In this document: one piece after another, positions 46,980-57,067 of the stretch
Position numbering within the stretch: position 1 is the stretch's first letter
Layout of the letters: each line of letters begins with the position of its first letter
DNA from: Darksidea phi
Lineage: Eukaryota > Ascomycota > Dothideomycetes > Pleosporales > Lentitheciaceae
Assembly: GCA_030770425.1 (NCBI GenBank)
Contig: JASJFT010000007.1
Coordinates: forward strand, 252,245-316,244
Reading direction: 5' to 3'
Length of the DNA: 64,000 nucleotides
The notes under the pieces: model-generated
What the model was told of the DNA's origin: nothing
Databases searched by the model: none
What the model saw: only the letters and a program-made list of their open reading frames with translations
Program-made: the position numbers and the translations under genes

Positions 46980-48270
46980 GCCATCTCCATCGTTCACACA
47001 AAAAAGGAAGCGTGGAGGAGGGCGTTAGGAGCGTGATATCTGAAGCTGATCAATTACACACATTTGAGCCGAAAACGGAGTTCTTTTTCGGAAGCTATCA
47101 ACTGATCGACATTGCATATCCAGGCACCGTTGGGGACACGTGAGCATGATCTCTGTTTCATATCTGATAGACTATCGGAAACGACATGTGCAGTACAAGT
47201 ACCCAGGTTCGCGCATTCAGGAGGATCACAGATGAGATAGGAGGGAGTGTAGCCCCGTGGGATGTCCTGTAGTGGACAAGGGGCTGCTGATAAGTGTGGG
47301 TACCAAGCATCAGTTACGCGATAACACTGTCCCTTGGTCGTAAGACATTGATACGATGAGGTGAGGAGTTGAGCCTAGATATTGCCAAGCAGCATGTTCT
47401 CTTGAGTAAATTTTTCTCATCACGCGAGTTCTTTTTTCTGCTCAAAGTGCTCAAGCTAATTAGTCCGAGGTCCTTGAGCAGCCCGGAGAGATCACCTTCT
47501 GGACCCCCTTGCCAAGTGTCGCAACCACGGGACCCGTACCAATGGCGTACCAGGTCGGCTCGATAAGCATGTTATAGGTTAGCAAATGAAAGGAGGGTGT
47601 CTTAGTAAACGGGCCGGGCGGCCTCGGCTGATATGCATGCTCGGTGCCGGTTCGGGCAATTTCAGACAAGCCGCCGCCAACGCCGCTACCCGCGAGCTAG
47701 CTGGAGCTTGAACGCACCAACACCGTCACCGTCATTTTTTCGCCCTGCTCCAGTGCGGCCGTCTCGACGTCGTGTTGCGAGCCATACTCCCGTCCATGTC
47801 GCTGCCAGCGCGCCTGTCACTTCGCGCCTTACGCGCAGCTTTCCCCCGCGTTTAGAACGGCCGTTCCGTCTTAATGCCTCGCTCGGAGACATGGCCCCTT
47901 GCAAATTTTCAACTTTTACGTCAACCGCAGCACCAAGTGGATACCACGGATGACCTGTGCCCCAGAAGCCGCAGGGAATAAGCACGTAAGATGACGGAGA
48001 CGATGGATGATCCGCTCAATGTCCCGATAGGCATTCCGGTTCTCTCCACGGCGCGGTATTACACACTCGCGGGGTGCATGATAAGGGTGCCGGTTTAAAA
48101 GTCACCTGGCATCCGTCGCCATGTACTGCATCCTGCTCAACCTTGGATCGCCCCCTTTACCCCGCGACTTCCTGGCGACCCGGCTCCCAGACTCAACGCT
48201 TCCGCACACACAAAAGGTCGCGTGTTCCCTCTCCCGGCCCTGAGCCCTCGACATCCACACAGCTTCCAAC
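46980..48270. other. intergenic region
   Basis: Promoter and 5' UTR of the amino-acid permease in its right part. Two minus-strand frames (47669-47460 and 47985-47686) have no recognisable content and are not called. Confidence 0.4.
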
Positions 48271-49671
48271 ATGGCTCTGTCTCCTGTCATGCACGACGAC
48301 CCGCTGCCCATCTACGAGCATTCTGGCATCGAAGCAAAGAAGAGCGACCCGGAGCTCAGCCTCGAAAAGACCACCACCATTGCCGAGGGCTCCGAAAAGT
48401 TCAACCGGCTCGGATGGAAGAGACTGACGGTCTGTCTGATTGTCGAGGCCATTGCACTCGGCTCTCTGAGCATCCCTAGTGCATTTGCCACTCTCGGGAT
48501 GGTGCCCGGAGTGATTATGACGGTCGGACTCGGCCTGGTGGCCATCTATACCAGTTACGTGGTCGGCCAGGTCAAGTTGAGGTACCCCACCGTCGATCAC
48601 TACTCCGATGCGGTGCGTTTGATCTGGGGGAGGTTTGGATATGAGCTTACGGGAGCCATGTTCGCCACCTTCCTGGTTCTGCTGGTTGGATCGCACGTCT
48701 TGACCGGGACCATTGCCTTTATCAACATTGTCGACAACATGGGCATGTGCGCGCTGGTGTGGGGCGTCATCTCTGCCATCATCCTGTTCCTTGTCGCACT
48801 GCCACCCACGTTTGCCGAGTTCGCCATCCTCGGCTACATCGACTTTGTCAGCATCATAATTGCCATCCTGATCACCATCATCGCGACGGGCATCCAGGCC
48901 AGCGACGCACCCGGTGGTCTTTCGGCCGTCAACTGGTCTGCGTGGCCGCAGCCAGGCACGACCTTCTACCAGGGATTCCTCGCCACGACTAACATCATCT
49001 TCGCCTATTCCTTCGCCATCTGCCAGTTCAGCTTCATGTCCGAGATGCACACGCCCAAGCACTACGTCAAGTCCATCTGGGCGCTCGGCTTGATCGAGAT
49101 ATGCATCTACACGCTGACTGGAGCCCTCATCTACGCCTTTGTCGGCCAGGACGTCAAGAGCCCAGCACTGCTGTCCGCCGGTCCGACCGTTGCGCGCATC
49201 GCTTTTGGAGTGGCACTTCCTGTCATCTTCATCTCTGGCAGCATCAACGGCACCGTAGTCGGCAGGTACATTCTGGACCGCGCCTTTCCCACCTCGCCCA
49301 TTCGCTACATCAAGGGCATGAGCGGTTGGCTCGCCTGGCTCGGCCTCCAAACCGTCCTTACCGTCATTGCTTTCATTGTCGCCGAAGCCATCCCCTTTTT
49401 CAACGCTCTCCTTGGTCTCATGTCCGCCTTATTTATTTCTGGTTTTACATTCTACTTCCCCGCCCTTTTCTGGTTCCAGCTCGTCAAGGAGGGAAAGTGG
49501 AATGCGAACATGAAGAACATCAGCCTATCGGTGCTGAACGCTGTGGTGTTGGTCATTGGGCTCCTCGTGCTGGGCTGCGGTACGTACGCTAGTGTGCAGG
49601 AAATTATCCACCTTTATGGCCAGGGAGACGTGAGGGGGTCCTTCACCTGCGATTCAAGCGCGTACACCTAG
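48271..49671 (+). CDS. amino-acid permease, AAAP (Aa_trans) family, Mtr-like
   Basis: Single exon, 466 aa. A hydrophilic N terminus (~50 residues) is followed by about 11 hydrophobic segments. The first carries LTVCLIVEAIALGSLSIPSA, the unwound TM1 substrate-binding region typical of the APC-fold AAAP family. Later segments include AYSFAICQFSFMSEM (TM6 region with family-typical Gln/Phe) and FNALLGLMSALFISGFTFYFPALFW near the end. It resembles the fungal neutral/aromatic amino-acid permeases (Mtr group) that act as proton symporters at the plasma membrane. Substrate specificity is inference. Confidence 0.9.
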   Translation: MALSPVMHDDPLPIYEHSGIEAKKSDPELSLEKTTTIAEGSEKFNRLGWKRLTVCLIVEAIALGSLSIPSAFATLGMVPGVIMTVGLGLVAIYTSYVVGQVKLRYPTVDHYSDAVRLIWGRFGYELTGAMFATFLVLLVGSHVLTGTIAFINIVDNMGMCALVWGVISAIILFLVALPPTFAEFAILGYIDFVSIIIAILITIIATGIQASDAPGGLSAVNWSAWPQPGTTFYQGFLATTNIIFAYSFAICQFSFMSEMHTPKHYVKSIWALGLIEICIYTLTGALIYAFVGQDVKSPALLSAGPTVARIAFGVALPVIFISGSINGTVVGRYILDRAFPTSPIRYIKGMSGWLAWLGLQTVLTVIAFIVAEAIPFFNALLGLMSALFISGFTFYFPALFWFQLVKEGKWNANMKNISLSVLNAVVLVIGLLVLGCGTYASVQEIIHLYGQGDVRGSFTCDSSAYT

Positions 49672-50129
49672 GCTTGGGTAGATGATTCCATGACTCCTTT
49701 TTGGATTATGAATAGAGGTTATCGTTGAGCATTAGCGAAGCGAGGATTGGGCAGTAGGTATTTTCATGTACATATTTCACGCCAATTTCACGATTCCACA
49801 GAAGACGTGTGCGCATGTCTGGGTGACCGCAGATGATGACGAAAAGAGACCTCATCGATGGTTATTCGAGTTCGTTACTATTGTTTGGTTTAATCTTCAC
49901 CATTCACTGTTCACCTTCACCACGCGTCGGGTTTGGTTGCGCCTTCATCAACTCTCAACTGCCCCGCCCAATGTAGCTTAGCGCGACAAACCTCCATAGA
50001 TAAAATCTCGAGCCCCCCGCGCCCAAACCGACTACCTAACCGCGGCTGCTTTCGCAGAGAGCGTCAAGAATTCCGCTGACGAAGAGTTCAGTTTAGCCCT
50101 TATACGTAACGATTCGCGACACTTCGACC
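49672..50129. other. intergenic region
   Basis: Permease 3' flank and promoter of the next gene. Nothing else seen. Confidence 0.4.
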
Positions 50130-51786
50130 ATGGCCATGGAGCTGTACAACCCCGACAAGGCCATGGAGCTGTACAACCCCGACAAGGCCATGGAGCGCTA
50201 CGACCCCGACAAGGCCTCCGGCGACGTCATTCTCGATGCGATCCAGACCTTCATTGTTGCCGAGCGCCGCAGCAACTTTGCCTTCCTCGCGCGCTATAAC
50301 CACTCGTACATGAAAGGCGAGGAGTTGTCCGTCTACCTTGCGCTCCCGGAGGAAATCGCACAAGCCTGTCGGGCCTGTCGGCTGTGGGACTGCAAAGTTC
50401 TAGGTCTCACAGACTTCGAGTGGTACACGTTTCGCCAGCAGTTGACTAACCTCACCGACACCGTACCAGTGCGCCATGTGAACTCGCCCACCATGGAAAC
50501 GAGTGCATTTCAGGCCAAGGACATCCTGGAGCCTCAGTCTGTTCTCGAAGCCCTAGACGTCGACACGGGGAGGTGGATGGACATTCGCGCCTGGATGAGG
50601 AAGAAGCTAGAATGGAATGACCAGTACGAGCGGAAATTCGTCCAGCTTCAGGCCGAGGAGCAGATCATCTGGTGGCGCAAGAACGAGAAGTTCTTCCCTC
50701 TGCTCCTATTGCCAGGTGAGCTGCGAGAGATCATCTATCTAGAGACTATTGGCACTGTCATTCTTCCGCGAGTACGTAAACTTTTCAAGCGGGAAAACCG
50801 TGTGCAGTCTAGAGATAGGCGGGTCAAGAGCGTGGTCAACTTTGGCTCCGGCCATTCCTCCGGGGAGAAGGGTTGGCTCGGCGCGAGACGAGATCCGGAT
50901 GTCGAGGCCCCTAACCTCAGCATTCTACTCGTCAATCGCCAAGTCCACAAGGAGGCCAAGCATGCTGTATGGAAGGGAGCAACCAAGCGCTTTCGAGTAA
51001 CTTTGCCAACAGGTTTTTCGAACCCCTGGATGGTCAACAGGACCAATTATTTGCGTGTAGTCGACAACATGCGCATACTGAAGGGCGGGGACCTTGTCCC
51101 ACCTATGGCGTTGACCCGTGTCCAGCTGGAGCTTTCCGCAATCTGCTACTTCGAGCGTACGTACCATTGAGGACCAAATCCTATCTTCGTGACACCTGCT
51201 AATTGTACAACCACTTTTAGTCATCGGTATTCGTCCCCACCCGGGATCGCCCATGGCCTCGTATGTGCCCGGCCGTCAAGATTTCCACATCAACATCCTC
51301 AAAGGCATGGAGACCATCAAGAATCTCGACTTTCGCTTCATGAGCTCAAAGCATCCAGATGCCATGTGTCCGTGGAGCTACAACGCCGGCGTGGTTGGTG
51401 GCAGACCTCCAGCCGAGCATTCCTGCCAGAAGGTTTGGATCGAATGGTTCTTCATTTTCGCTCTCGAGCACCTGCGTAGCATCAATGCGCGCATCACCAT
51501 GAGTGGCTGCATCAAGGACGTTACCCGTGTCAAGTGGGAGGGAATACTTGCACAAGAGCGCAAAGGTAACCGACGCGACATGACCATTCCGATGAGGAAC
51601 ATTCGGCTTGCGAAGAGGGATGATGACCCCATCCCATGTCACTGCAAGATCCCGTGTTACCGGAGTGCTGAGCAAGACTTTTTATGGTTCGATGGGGATG
51701 ACCAGCGGGAAATGGGCGGATCGGAGGCGGCAATGGATGAGCAGTACTGGAGCTTCAGTGATCCACCGGAGCAAGAGCCTTTGTAG
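50130..51786 (+). CDS. uncharacterised F-box/2EXR-like protein with N-terminal nonapeptide repeat
   Basis: Two exons, 50130-51156 and 51221-51786 (64-nt GT-AG intron, phase 1), giving 530 aa. The N terminus is three copies of a nine-residue unit of the form MELYNPDKA. The middle contains FPLLLLPGELREIIYLETIG followed by ILLVNRQVHKEAKHAVW, the LPxELRxxIY...L..CRQVxxEA pattern common to fungal F-box/2EXR-type proteins. The C-terminal exon has WSYNAGVVGG and a Cys/His cluster CHCKIPC. No membrane segment. Proteins of this kind are lineage-expanded in Dothideomycetes. Function unknown, possibly a ubiquitin-ligase adaptor. Confidence 0.8.
50136..50216 (+). repeat. in-frame 27-nt tandem repeat, three copies
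   Basis: Units 50136-50162, 50163-50189 and 50190-50216. The first two are identical and the third differs at a few bases. Each unit begins with an ATG in the coding frame, so initiation could occur at any of four Met codons including the one at 50130. Confidence 0.9.
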
Positions 51787-52095
51787 ATCCGGTGGATATG
51801 GGTCGAAGCATGGATCTTGGAGGTTGAGATTTACATCATGCATGGGTATGGGTATGGGCACGAACTGCTGGTCCAAGACCCTTTCGTTGTCTATAGGACA
51901 CACATCTCGGGTTAGGTATCAGACGGTTGCTCGTCTTTCGGAACTACACATTCTGGGATAAGTCTAGGATAGGTGATCGTCGCTAAGACGTACACATCTC
52001 CGAAGGTATCAGAAAAAATCTTTTCAAAACTTGTCGTCTCGCATCCGATTGATTTCCCCCTTCATGCACGCGTCCACTTATCAGCACCCTCTCAC
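51787..52095. other. convergent intergenic region
   Basis: 3' ends of the F-box-like gene (+) and the histidine phosphatase (-). Contains a GTATGG-type short repeat at about 51840-51855 only. Confidence 0.4.
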
Positions 52096-53050
52096 CTACA
52101 CACTTCCATTCCCCTTTTCCTCCCCTCCCTCCCTCCGCACCGCCCCCTCCAACTCCTCAACAATATGCGGATCCTCAAGCCCACCCGCCCTCCTCGCCCT
52201 CGACTCAGCCATCTCCTCCAAATGCGCATCCTCCGCCGTCGACGCCTCGGTAAACACAAAATCGCGCACCTCGCAATTGTTATACGCGGTCGACGTCATA
52301 GGATCGTCGACGTCCCAGTCCTCGGTTATAAAATGCGCAATCCCACCGTGCGTTACCACGACGACGTGCGGGTCTGGAAGAGTGAAGAGGTGGTTTCGCA
52401 CGTCGGCGGCGCGGCGGGTGAGGGCCGCGTAGGTGTAGGCGTAGAAGTCTTTCTGTGTTTTGGGGGGTTAGTAGGGATTTGTCACATGACGTGACGTGAG
52501 GTTAAAAGTAGTTCGTTGATAAGTAGCACGGCACAGTGATTAAGAAGAAGAAGAACAAGGAAGAGGAGAAAAACAAACCTTACTATTCCACCCCACCTCC
52601 ACCGCTCCAAGATCAATCCTCCCCAACTCAAACCCCAACTCCTCCTCTTCGCCCCTAAACATCTCAGCAATAAGACGAGGCAAGTCCCTCGCATCGGAGC
52701 CAGTATCGGCGCCCGAATCAGCAACTTCCTGCAATGACGGCAAACAGATGAATTTGAGGTCTTTGCGTGCGAGGGCGGGGCCGAAGCTGTAGGCTGCGGT
52801 TTGGATGGTGCGGCGGAGGGGGGAGACTAGGATCAGCGAGATGGTGGCGTGGTGTGGATAGGTTTTTGAGAGGTGCGCGCATTGCGTTTTGCCTAGGGGG
52901 GTTAGGAGGGGGTCCGGGAGGGTGTAGTTGCGCTGGGGGAATGGTTAGTGGGTGGGTGGGTAGTGTGTGTTGGGTGGGGGTGGGGGGGCTTACTGTTGCG
53001 TTGTGGTAGCCCTGTCCGTGACGGACGAAGGAGATTTTTGTTGGAGGCAT
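52096..53050 (-). CDS. histidine phosphatase (phosphoglycerate mutase-like) family protein
   Basis: Three exons, 53050-52994, 52932-52579 and 52452-52096, all joined in phase 0, giving 255 aa. The catalytic RHG triad lies in FVRHGQGYHN, phase-linked to RNYTLPDPLLTPLGKTQC. The conserved Arg is in LILVSPLRRTIQTA, and the second catalytic His is in VVVVTHGGI. All branch-1 catalytic residues are present. Length fits the small PGAM-like phosphatases of fungi (Pmu1-like) rather than true phosphoglycerate mutase. Intron 1 (52933-52993) is extremely G/T-rich on the plus strand. Intron 2 (52453-52578) is 126 nt with a GTTTGT donor. Substrate unknown, cytosolic. Confidence 0.9.
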
Positions 53051-53674
53051 TTGATGGAGACGGTAGAGTAGAAGTTGTTGCTGTGCTACGGTTGATTGAG
53101 GCTCAGGAAAGGTGGAGCGTGGTGGATAATATACGCAGTGGTTTGTTATGTGAATGTGGGGGTACCTGAGTCACAGCAAGCTAGCACGGAGAATGCAACC
53201 AAAACAAGGTGTGAATTCGGCGTTCAGCGATTCGTAGCAATGTAATAAGGAATACAAAACTATCGCAGTGGTCTCAGAATATATACTGCTGTGGAAGAGA
53301 AGACACGCAAGTTATATACTCTGGATCTCGAATAAGTAAGCAGTAGTTGCTGCGCGATGCAAGGTAGCTAAGGACGCACTTGCTGTCGAAACCATTCTAG
53401 TTTAGGAAGACGGATGCATCGTATTGCATGGCTAACGCTAATAGGAGCATGGCCTTAGAGGCTCAAGTCGCCCGAAGTGGGAATCGGAGTGTTTGTTTCG
53501 CAGTGTGCTCGGCTAAGTTACTCGCCGGTCTCGGGCGTTCCTGGCGGCTCGCCTTACCTCCCTTCGCCACAATCGTATAGTCGGTCGCTACGTAGCGGAC
53601 AAATACGACACAGTCTATGATTTCAACACCCCTACGTCGTTCGCGGCCTTCCTAGTCCTCGTCCTTGCCATCTG
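53051..53674. other. intergenic region
   Basis: Phosphatase promoter and 3' flank of the next minus-strand gene. No gene seen. Confidence 0.4.
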
Positions 53675-55524
53675 TTAGTCATCATCATCGGGCTCACTTT
53701 CAGGCGCGGATGAAAGCGAGGAGCCGAAGGATGAAACCAGAGGTAACAACTTACCCTTTCCTTTCCGCGGCTGTGGCGCTTTTCCTGCAGACACCTCCAA
53801 GACTTCTAATAGACCAAGAAGTCTCTCCGAAGCGGCCTGCATTATTGCGTTGCCTTGCTCTTCCTCTGCTGCGTTGCCTCTTTTACTCTTGCCACTGCCG
53901 TATACGGATTGCCGTGCCTCAATGCCAAATTCCACGGCTGCTCTCAAACGGTCGGTTGCCTCTAAGAGATCATTGTCCATCATGTAGATGAACAGCTGCT
54001 CTATGACTAGGGAAACCTTGGCATTCAGAGCTTTGCTCTGAGTTGCGCCTCCTAGAGTAAGTATAGAGCTTTCAAATTCCGACTGCACGGGCGAATCATG
54101 AATGTGCTTCAGCACTTTCCCGGAAGTGACTGGTAGCAAGGAGTTGGCGTTCAGCGCGACTTGAGAGAGGGCGGGCAGCCGGGATGTTGAGAGAAAGACG
54201 TTGAATACCATAATGGGGAAAGAATTGACTTCTTCTGTGATGGTGTCGAAGAAGCTTTCTAGATTGGCAAACTGCTCGGGAAGCTCTTGAGCTACCAGCG
54301 CTAGCTGCGTTGCGTTAGTTATGGATTTGGAGCGACGTCAGAAAGCTTACTAGAGCCACGAAGCGCTGGCGGAGTTGTATTGCCTCTGCGCCGCCCAGCC
54401 TCTCCACGGCGTCAGTGGTGGAGGCAACCGGACCATCGTGAGGGTCAGAGGAGGCATTGGAGAGCCTTCTTGGTCTGCCCCTCTCTCCAAACCGTGGAGG
54501 CGCATCCTGCATCAGCACGTCTTCATCGTCGCTGGCATAGTCCCCTAGCTCACCCGTCTCAAAGTCGACGTGGCCGACCGGCTTCTTCTTCTCGTCCTGC
54601 GGCTTCAATTCTATTGTCTCGTTAAGCCAGATTTCAGGAAACTGCGCCGTCGAGTGTCTGTCGGCCGTGGCGAGTATCGCTCGATTGATGCGCCGTCTTG
54701 TGGCCCGGTTCATCGGGTCCTGGCTGCTGATGTACTGCCATACGAGACTCTCCTGTAGAATTCTTTCCTTATCTGCAGAGTCTTCTCTCCCGTCTTTCAT
54801 GGCTGACTCCCAATCAGCTTCCAGAAAATCTAGCATGACCTCCAGCCACAGCTTCCATCTGGCCCAGCGCTTCTTGTGTGAGACGGAGCAATTGAATGCC
54901 CAGCCGACGATATGCCAAAAGTCTTCCCCACGGTACCAGATGCTCTGCGCATTGGCTGCTTGCCCGTCCAGTCGTTCGACATCGCCACCGGCGTCTGGTG
55001 AAGGACTGCCACCGTTTCTGGGGACCCGCCGTCGCGTGCGCTCGTCTGGGAAGGAGAAGGCCTTCCTTATGGTCTTGTAAGCCGGGCCGTCCAAGGTGTG
55101 TTGGACACACCGTAGGTATCGCAGAGCGGAGTCGGAGCCCTTGATCGCATCGGCCGATCTTGTCTTGGTTGTTATACGGGGGTACGCGATGAGGGTAGAA
55201 GCGAGCGCGAGCTGTACGGCGGGGGCGAGGAAGCCGGCGTAGGTTTTGGCTGGCACGGAGATAGAATTACCGGCGGCGAGCAGCGAGTATAGAAATTCGT
55301 ATCCTTGTGCGTCTGCGGCATACGTGAGCGATAGTGACAGTAGAGCAAACCGACATACATTGTTCGGCCTCGAGGTAGGCCTTTGCATGGCTTGCGAGCT
55401 CCCAACTCAGTTCTTTCGTCGGGCGCTTCTGCGGGCGGCGGGGACATTTGTCGATAGCTCTGAAGGCGAGGCCGCTTATATCTGCGAAGGGAGAAGTGGT
55501 TTCGGACGCAGCCATCTCGAACAT
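53675..55524 (-). CDS. uncharacterised protein, helical, acidic C terminus
   Basis: Three exons, 55524-55359, 55312-54351 and 54304-53675, separated by two 46-nt GT-AG introns with good branch sites (e.g. ACTAACGC), giving 585 aa. MAASETTSP nine bases downstream is an alternative start. I do not recognise the family. The protein is mostly alpha-helical with Leu/Ala/Trp-rich stretches (WHIVGWAFNCSV, WKLWLEVMLDFLEADWE, IVEQLF-type helices). A basic, Pro-rich linker lies before an Asp-rich DDEDVLMQDAPP, and the last residues are ESEPDDDD. A short basic KGKGK precedes the acidic end. This is compatible with a nuclear protein, but that is only composition. Tight introns and sustained frame support a real gene. 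Confidence 0.8.
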
Positions 55525-56916
55525 TTGTAATGGCGCGAGCGACGTTGAATGCTGATGAAGTTGCTTTAGATTGCCTAAAAGGGTAGGTTCTGGGAAGTGT
55601 GGATTACAGTCGTTTTTGTTTTGTTTCTGATCCCTCGCTACACCCAGCGGGGCTATATATGGATGCTGGTAAATTTTATTTTGTCCGCGGACACGCCTCT
55701 TTACTCATCAACATAGCTTTTACGAATCTTAGGATCGAGGATTCCATCAATGTATGAATTGTTTCCCGTACATAATAACGGTGACGTTCAGAGACGATGC
55801 TGAAGCCGTGGAAAGCGGTGAGAAACTACCCAACATTTTGATCACGCAATCTGGAATATGGCGAATCTGCTGATGATACTAATAATTGTACTCGATTGTT
55901 TTTGCAGAAGGGGCTGTCTGCGGATAATGCGTTCTGGTATGAGGTTTACTTTCGGCGACAAACCGCATTAAACTCCCACTCGATCATAATGAGCAATTGG
56001 CCGGTTGATGCGAGAAAGGTGCATTCTAGCTTTTCACATCAATGCGAGAGTTTTAGCAAGAAGATCTTGGTGCTGTTTGGGCAGTGCACGAAATCTGCTT
56101 GGTCTTTCCCGCGATACAATGCCTAGGTATATTATATCGAGCAGCTGGTCTTCACCCAAGATTCGCTATGTGCCAAATCAAACATAATCCAATAACCGCT
56201 CTCTCCGATCTCGGACGAGAGATACCCCTGATGTGTGTCCGATGCGGAGCCACCCTAAAGCGACAATTCATTGGCAAAGAGCCCGCTTTCTGTACCATCT
56301 CCGCAGCGAAGGGCAAATATATAGCCCAACCGCAAGCTTGCGTAACGCCCAGTTGCAATCCAAAGGTCGAAAAGGTCAGGTTGACCAATTCATGGTCCTG
56401 TAGAACCCCACCATCCCCTTCATTCGGTCCGACCATCTCTCAAAAGTGGAACTTCCGGAAGAGGCTAAAAGTGGTAACCGATTTTTCGGGTTGTTCCCCT
56501 GTAACAGTATATGTGCTAGTAACAGGGAAGGTTTATGTTGTGATTTGTCATTCTCGTGCTTTTAACGTTATTCTATGAAGTTATGCTTTATCTAGTCAGT
56601 AGCTCCTTCTACTATTTGAAGCGGAAGATTGCATGCATATGTGGCTATCATGTAAATAAGCGGGGGTGTCCGCGGACAGCTTTGGTAGATGGAGGAAGCC
56701 GATAGAGTCGAATTATTTCTAAACAAAAAAAATGATTAAAGAACGTCAATGCCAGTGTCTTGAGCTGTATGGCGGAATGTAAGCCGAACGGTGACGTAAC
56801 ACCCCCGGTAACCGAGGGGCGAATGTGATAGCTTGCTCTAGCTCAACAACCCCGCAGCTCAGCAATTTTATTTGAGCTATTCATATATTTTAAAACCCGA
56901 CCAAAATTCCATCAAA
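55525..56916. other. AT-rich intergenic region
   Basis: No gene supported. A TATATTTTAAAA box at 56884-56895 lies about 22-33 bp upstream of the tRNA gene, a usual position for fungal Pol III upstream elements. Confidence 0.45.
56884..56895 (+). promoter_or_regulatory. TATA-like element upstream of tRNA-Glu
   Basis: TATATTTTAAAA ends 22 bp before the first base of the tRNA. Upstream TATA boxes assist TFIIIB placement at many fungal tRNA genes. Whether it is used here is inference. Confidence 0.5.
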
Positions 56917-56953
56917 TCCGTTATGGTGTATCGGCTAGCATCCGTCGCTTTCA

Positions 56954-56971
56954 TTGCAAAATGACAAGTGC
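56954..56971 (+). other. canonical-position tRNA intron (37/38)
   Basis: Eighteen nucleotides between A37 and C38 of tRNA-Glu, the standard site cut by the eukaryotic tRNA splicing endonuclease. Confidence 0.8.
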
Positions 56972-56984
56972 CCGACGAGAGCCG

Positions 56985-57034
56985 GTTAGTACCGTCTCCA
57001 GTAATTCCAACCTTCCACACTAACAAAGTACTAG
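56985..57034 (+). other. mRNA-type (GT-AG) intron-like insert in the tRNA T-stem
   Basis: Starts GTTAGT, contains ACTAAC with its branch A about 12 nt before the terminal AG, and is 50 nt long, like the spliceosomal introns of protein genes in this window. Because of flanking G residues the insert borders can slide by one or two bases. Only one of the three equivalent registers gives GT-AG. Confidence 0.6.
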
Positions 57035-57060
57035 GGTTCGACTCCCGGTAACGGAACTCA

Positions 57061-57067
57061 TTTTTTT
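57061..57067 (+). terminator. RNA polymerase III terminator
   Basis: Run of seven T beginning five bases after the tRNA-Glu discriminator base. Confidence 0.85.

Larger units (their letters stand above)
56917..57056 (+). tRNA. tRNA-Glu (anticodon TTC) with two insertions
   Basis: The acceptor stem TCCGTTA (56917-56923) pairs perfectly with TAACGGA (57049-57055), with discriminator A at 57056. The D arm is GTGTATCGGCTAGCAT (4 pairs including two G-U). The anticodon stem CGTCG/CGACG flanks loop CTTTCAC with anticodon TTC at 56950-56952. An 18-nt insert at 56954-56971 sits exactly at position 37/38, the normal tRNA-intron site. A second insert interrupts the T-stem. If 56985-57034 (GTTAGT...CTAG, 50 nt) is removed, the T arm becomes CCGGG-TTCGACT-CCCGG with five perfect pairs. 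The spliced product is 72 nt. The B box GGTTCGACTCC is intact downstream of the insert, and the A-box region is intact. The gene ends in a T7 Pol III terminator. Yeast tRNA-Glu(UUC) is closely similar in the anticodon and T arms. Whether it is functional is open. Confidence 0.88.

Noticed and set aside
47460..47985. Two minus-strand frames that might be joined exons
   Set aside because: Composition is low-complexity in one and unmatched in the other. No convincing splice junction links them.
48193..49350. 385-codon minus frame opposite the permease
   Set aside because: Exact antisense of the permease exon. Asp/Gly/His-rich shadow composition.
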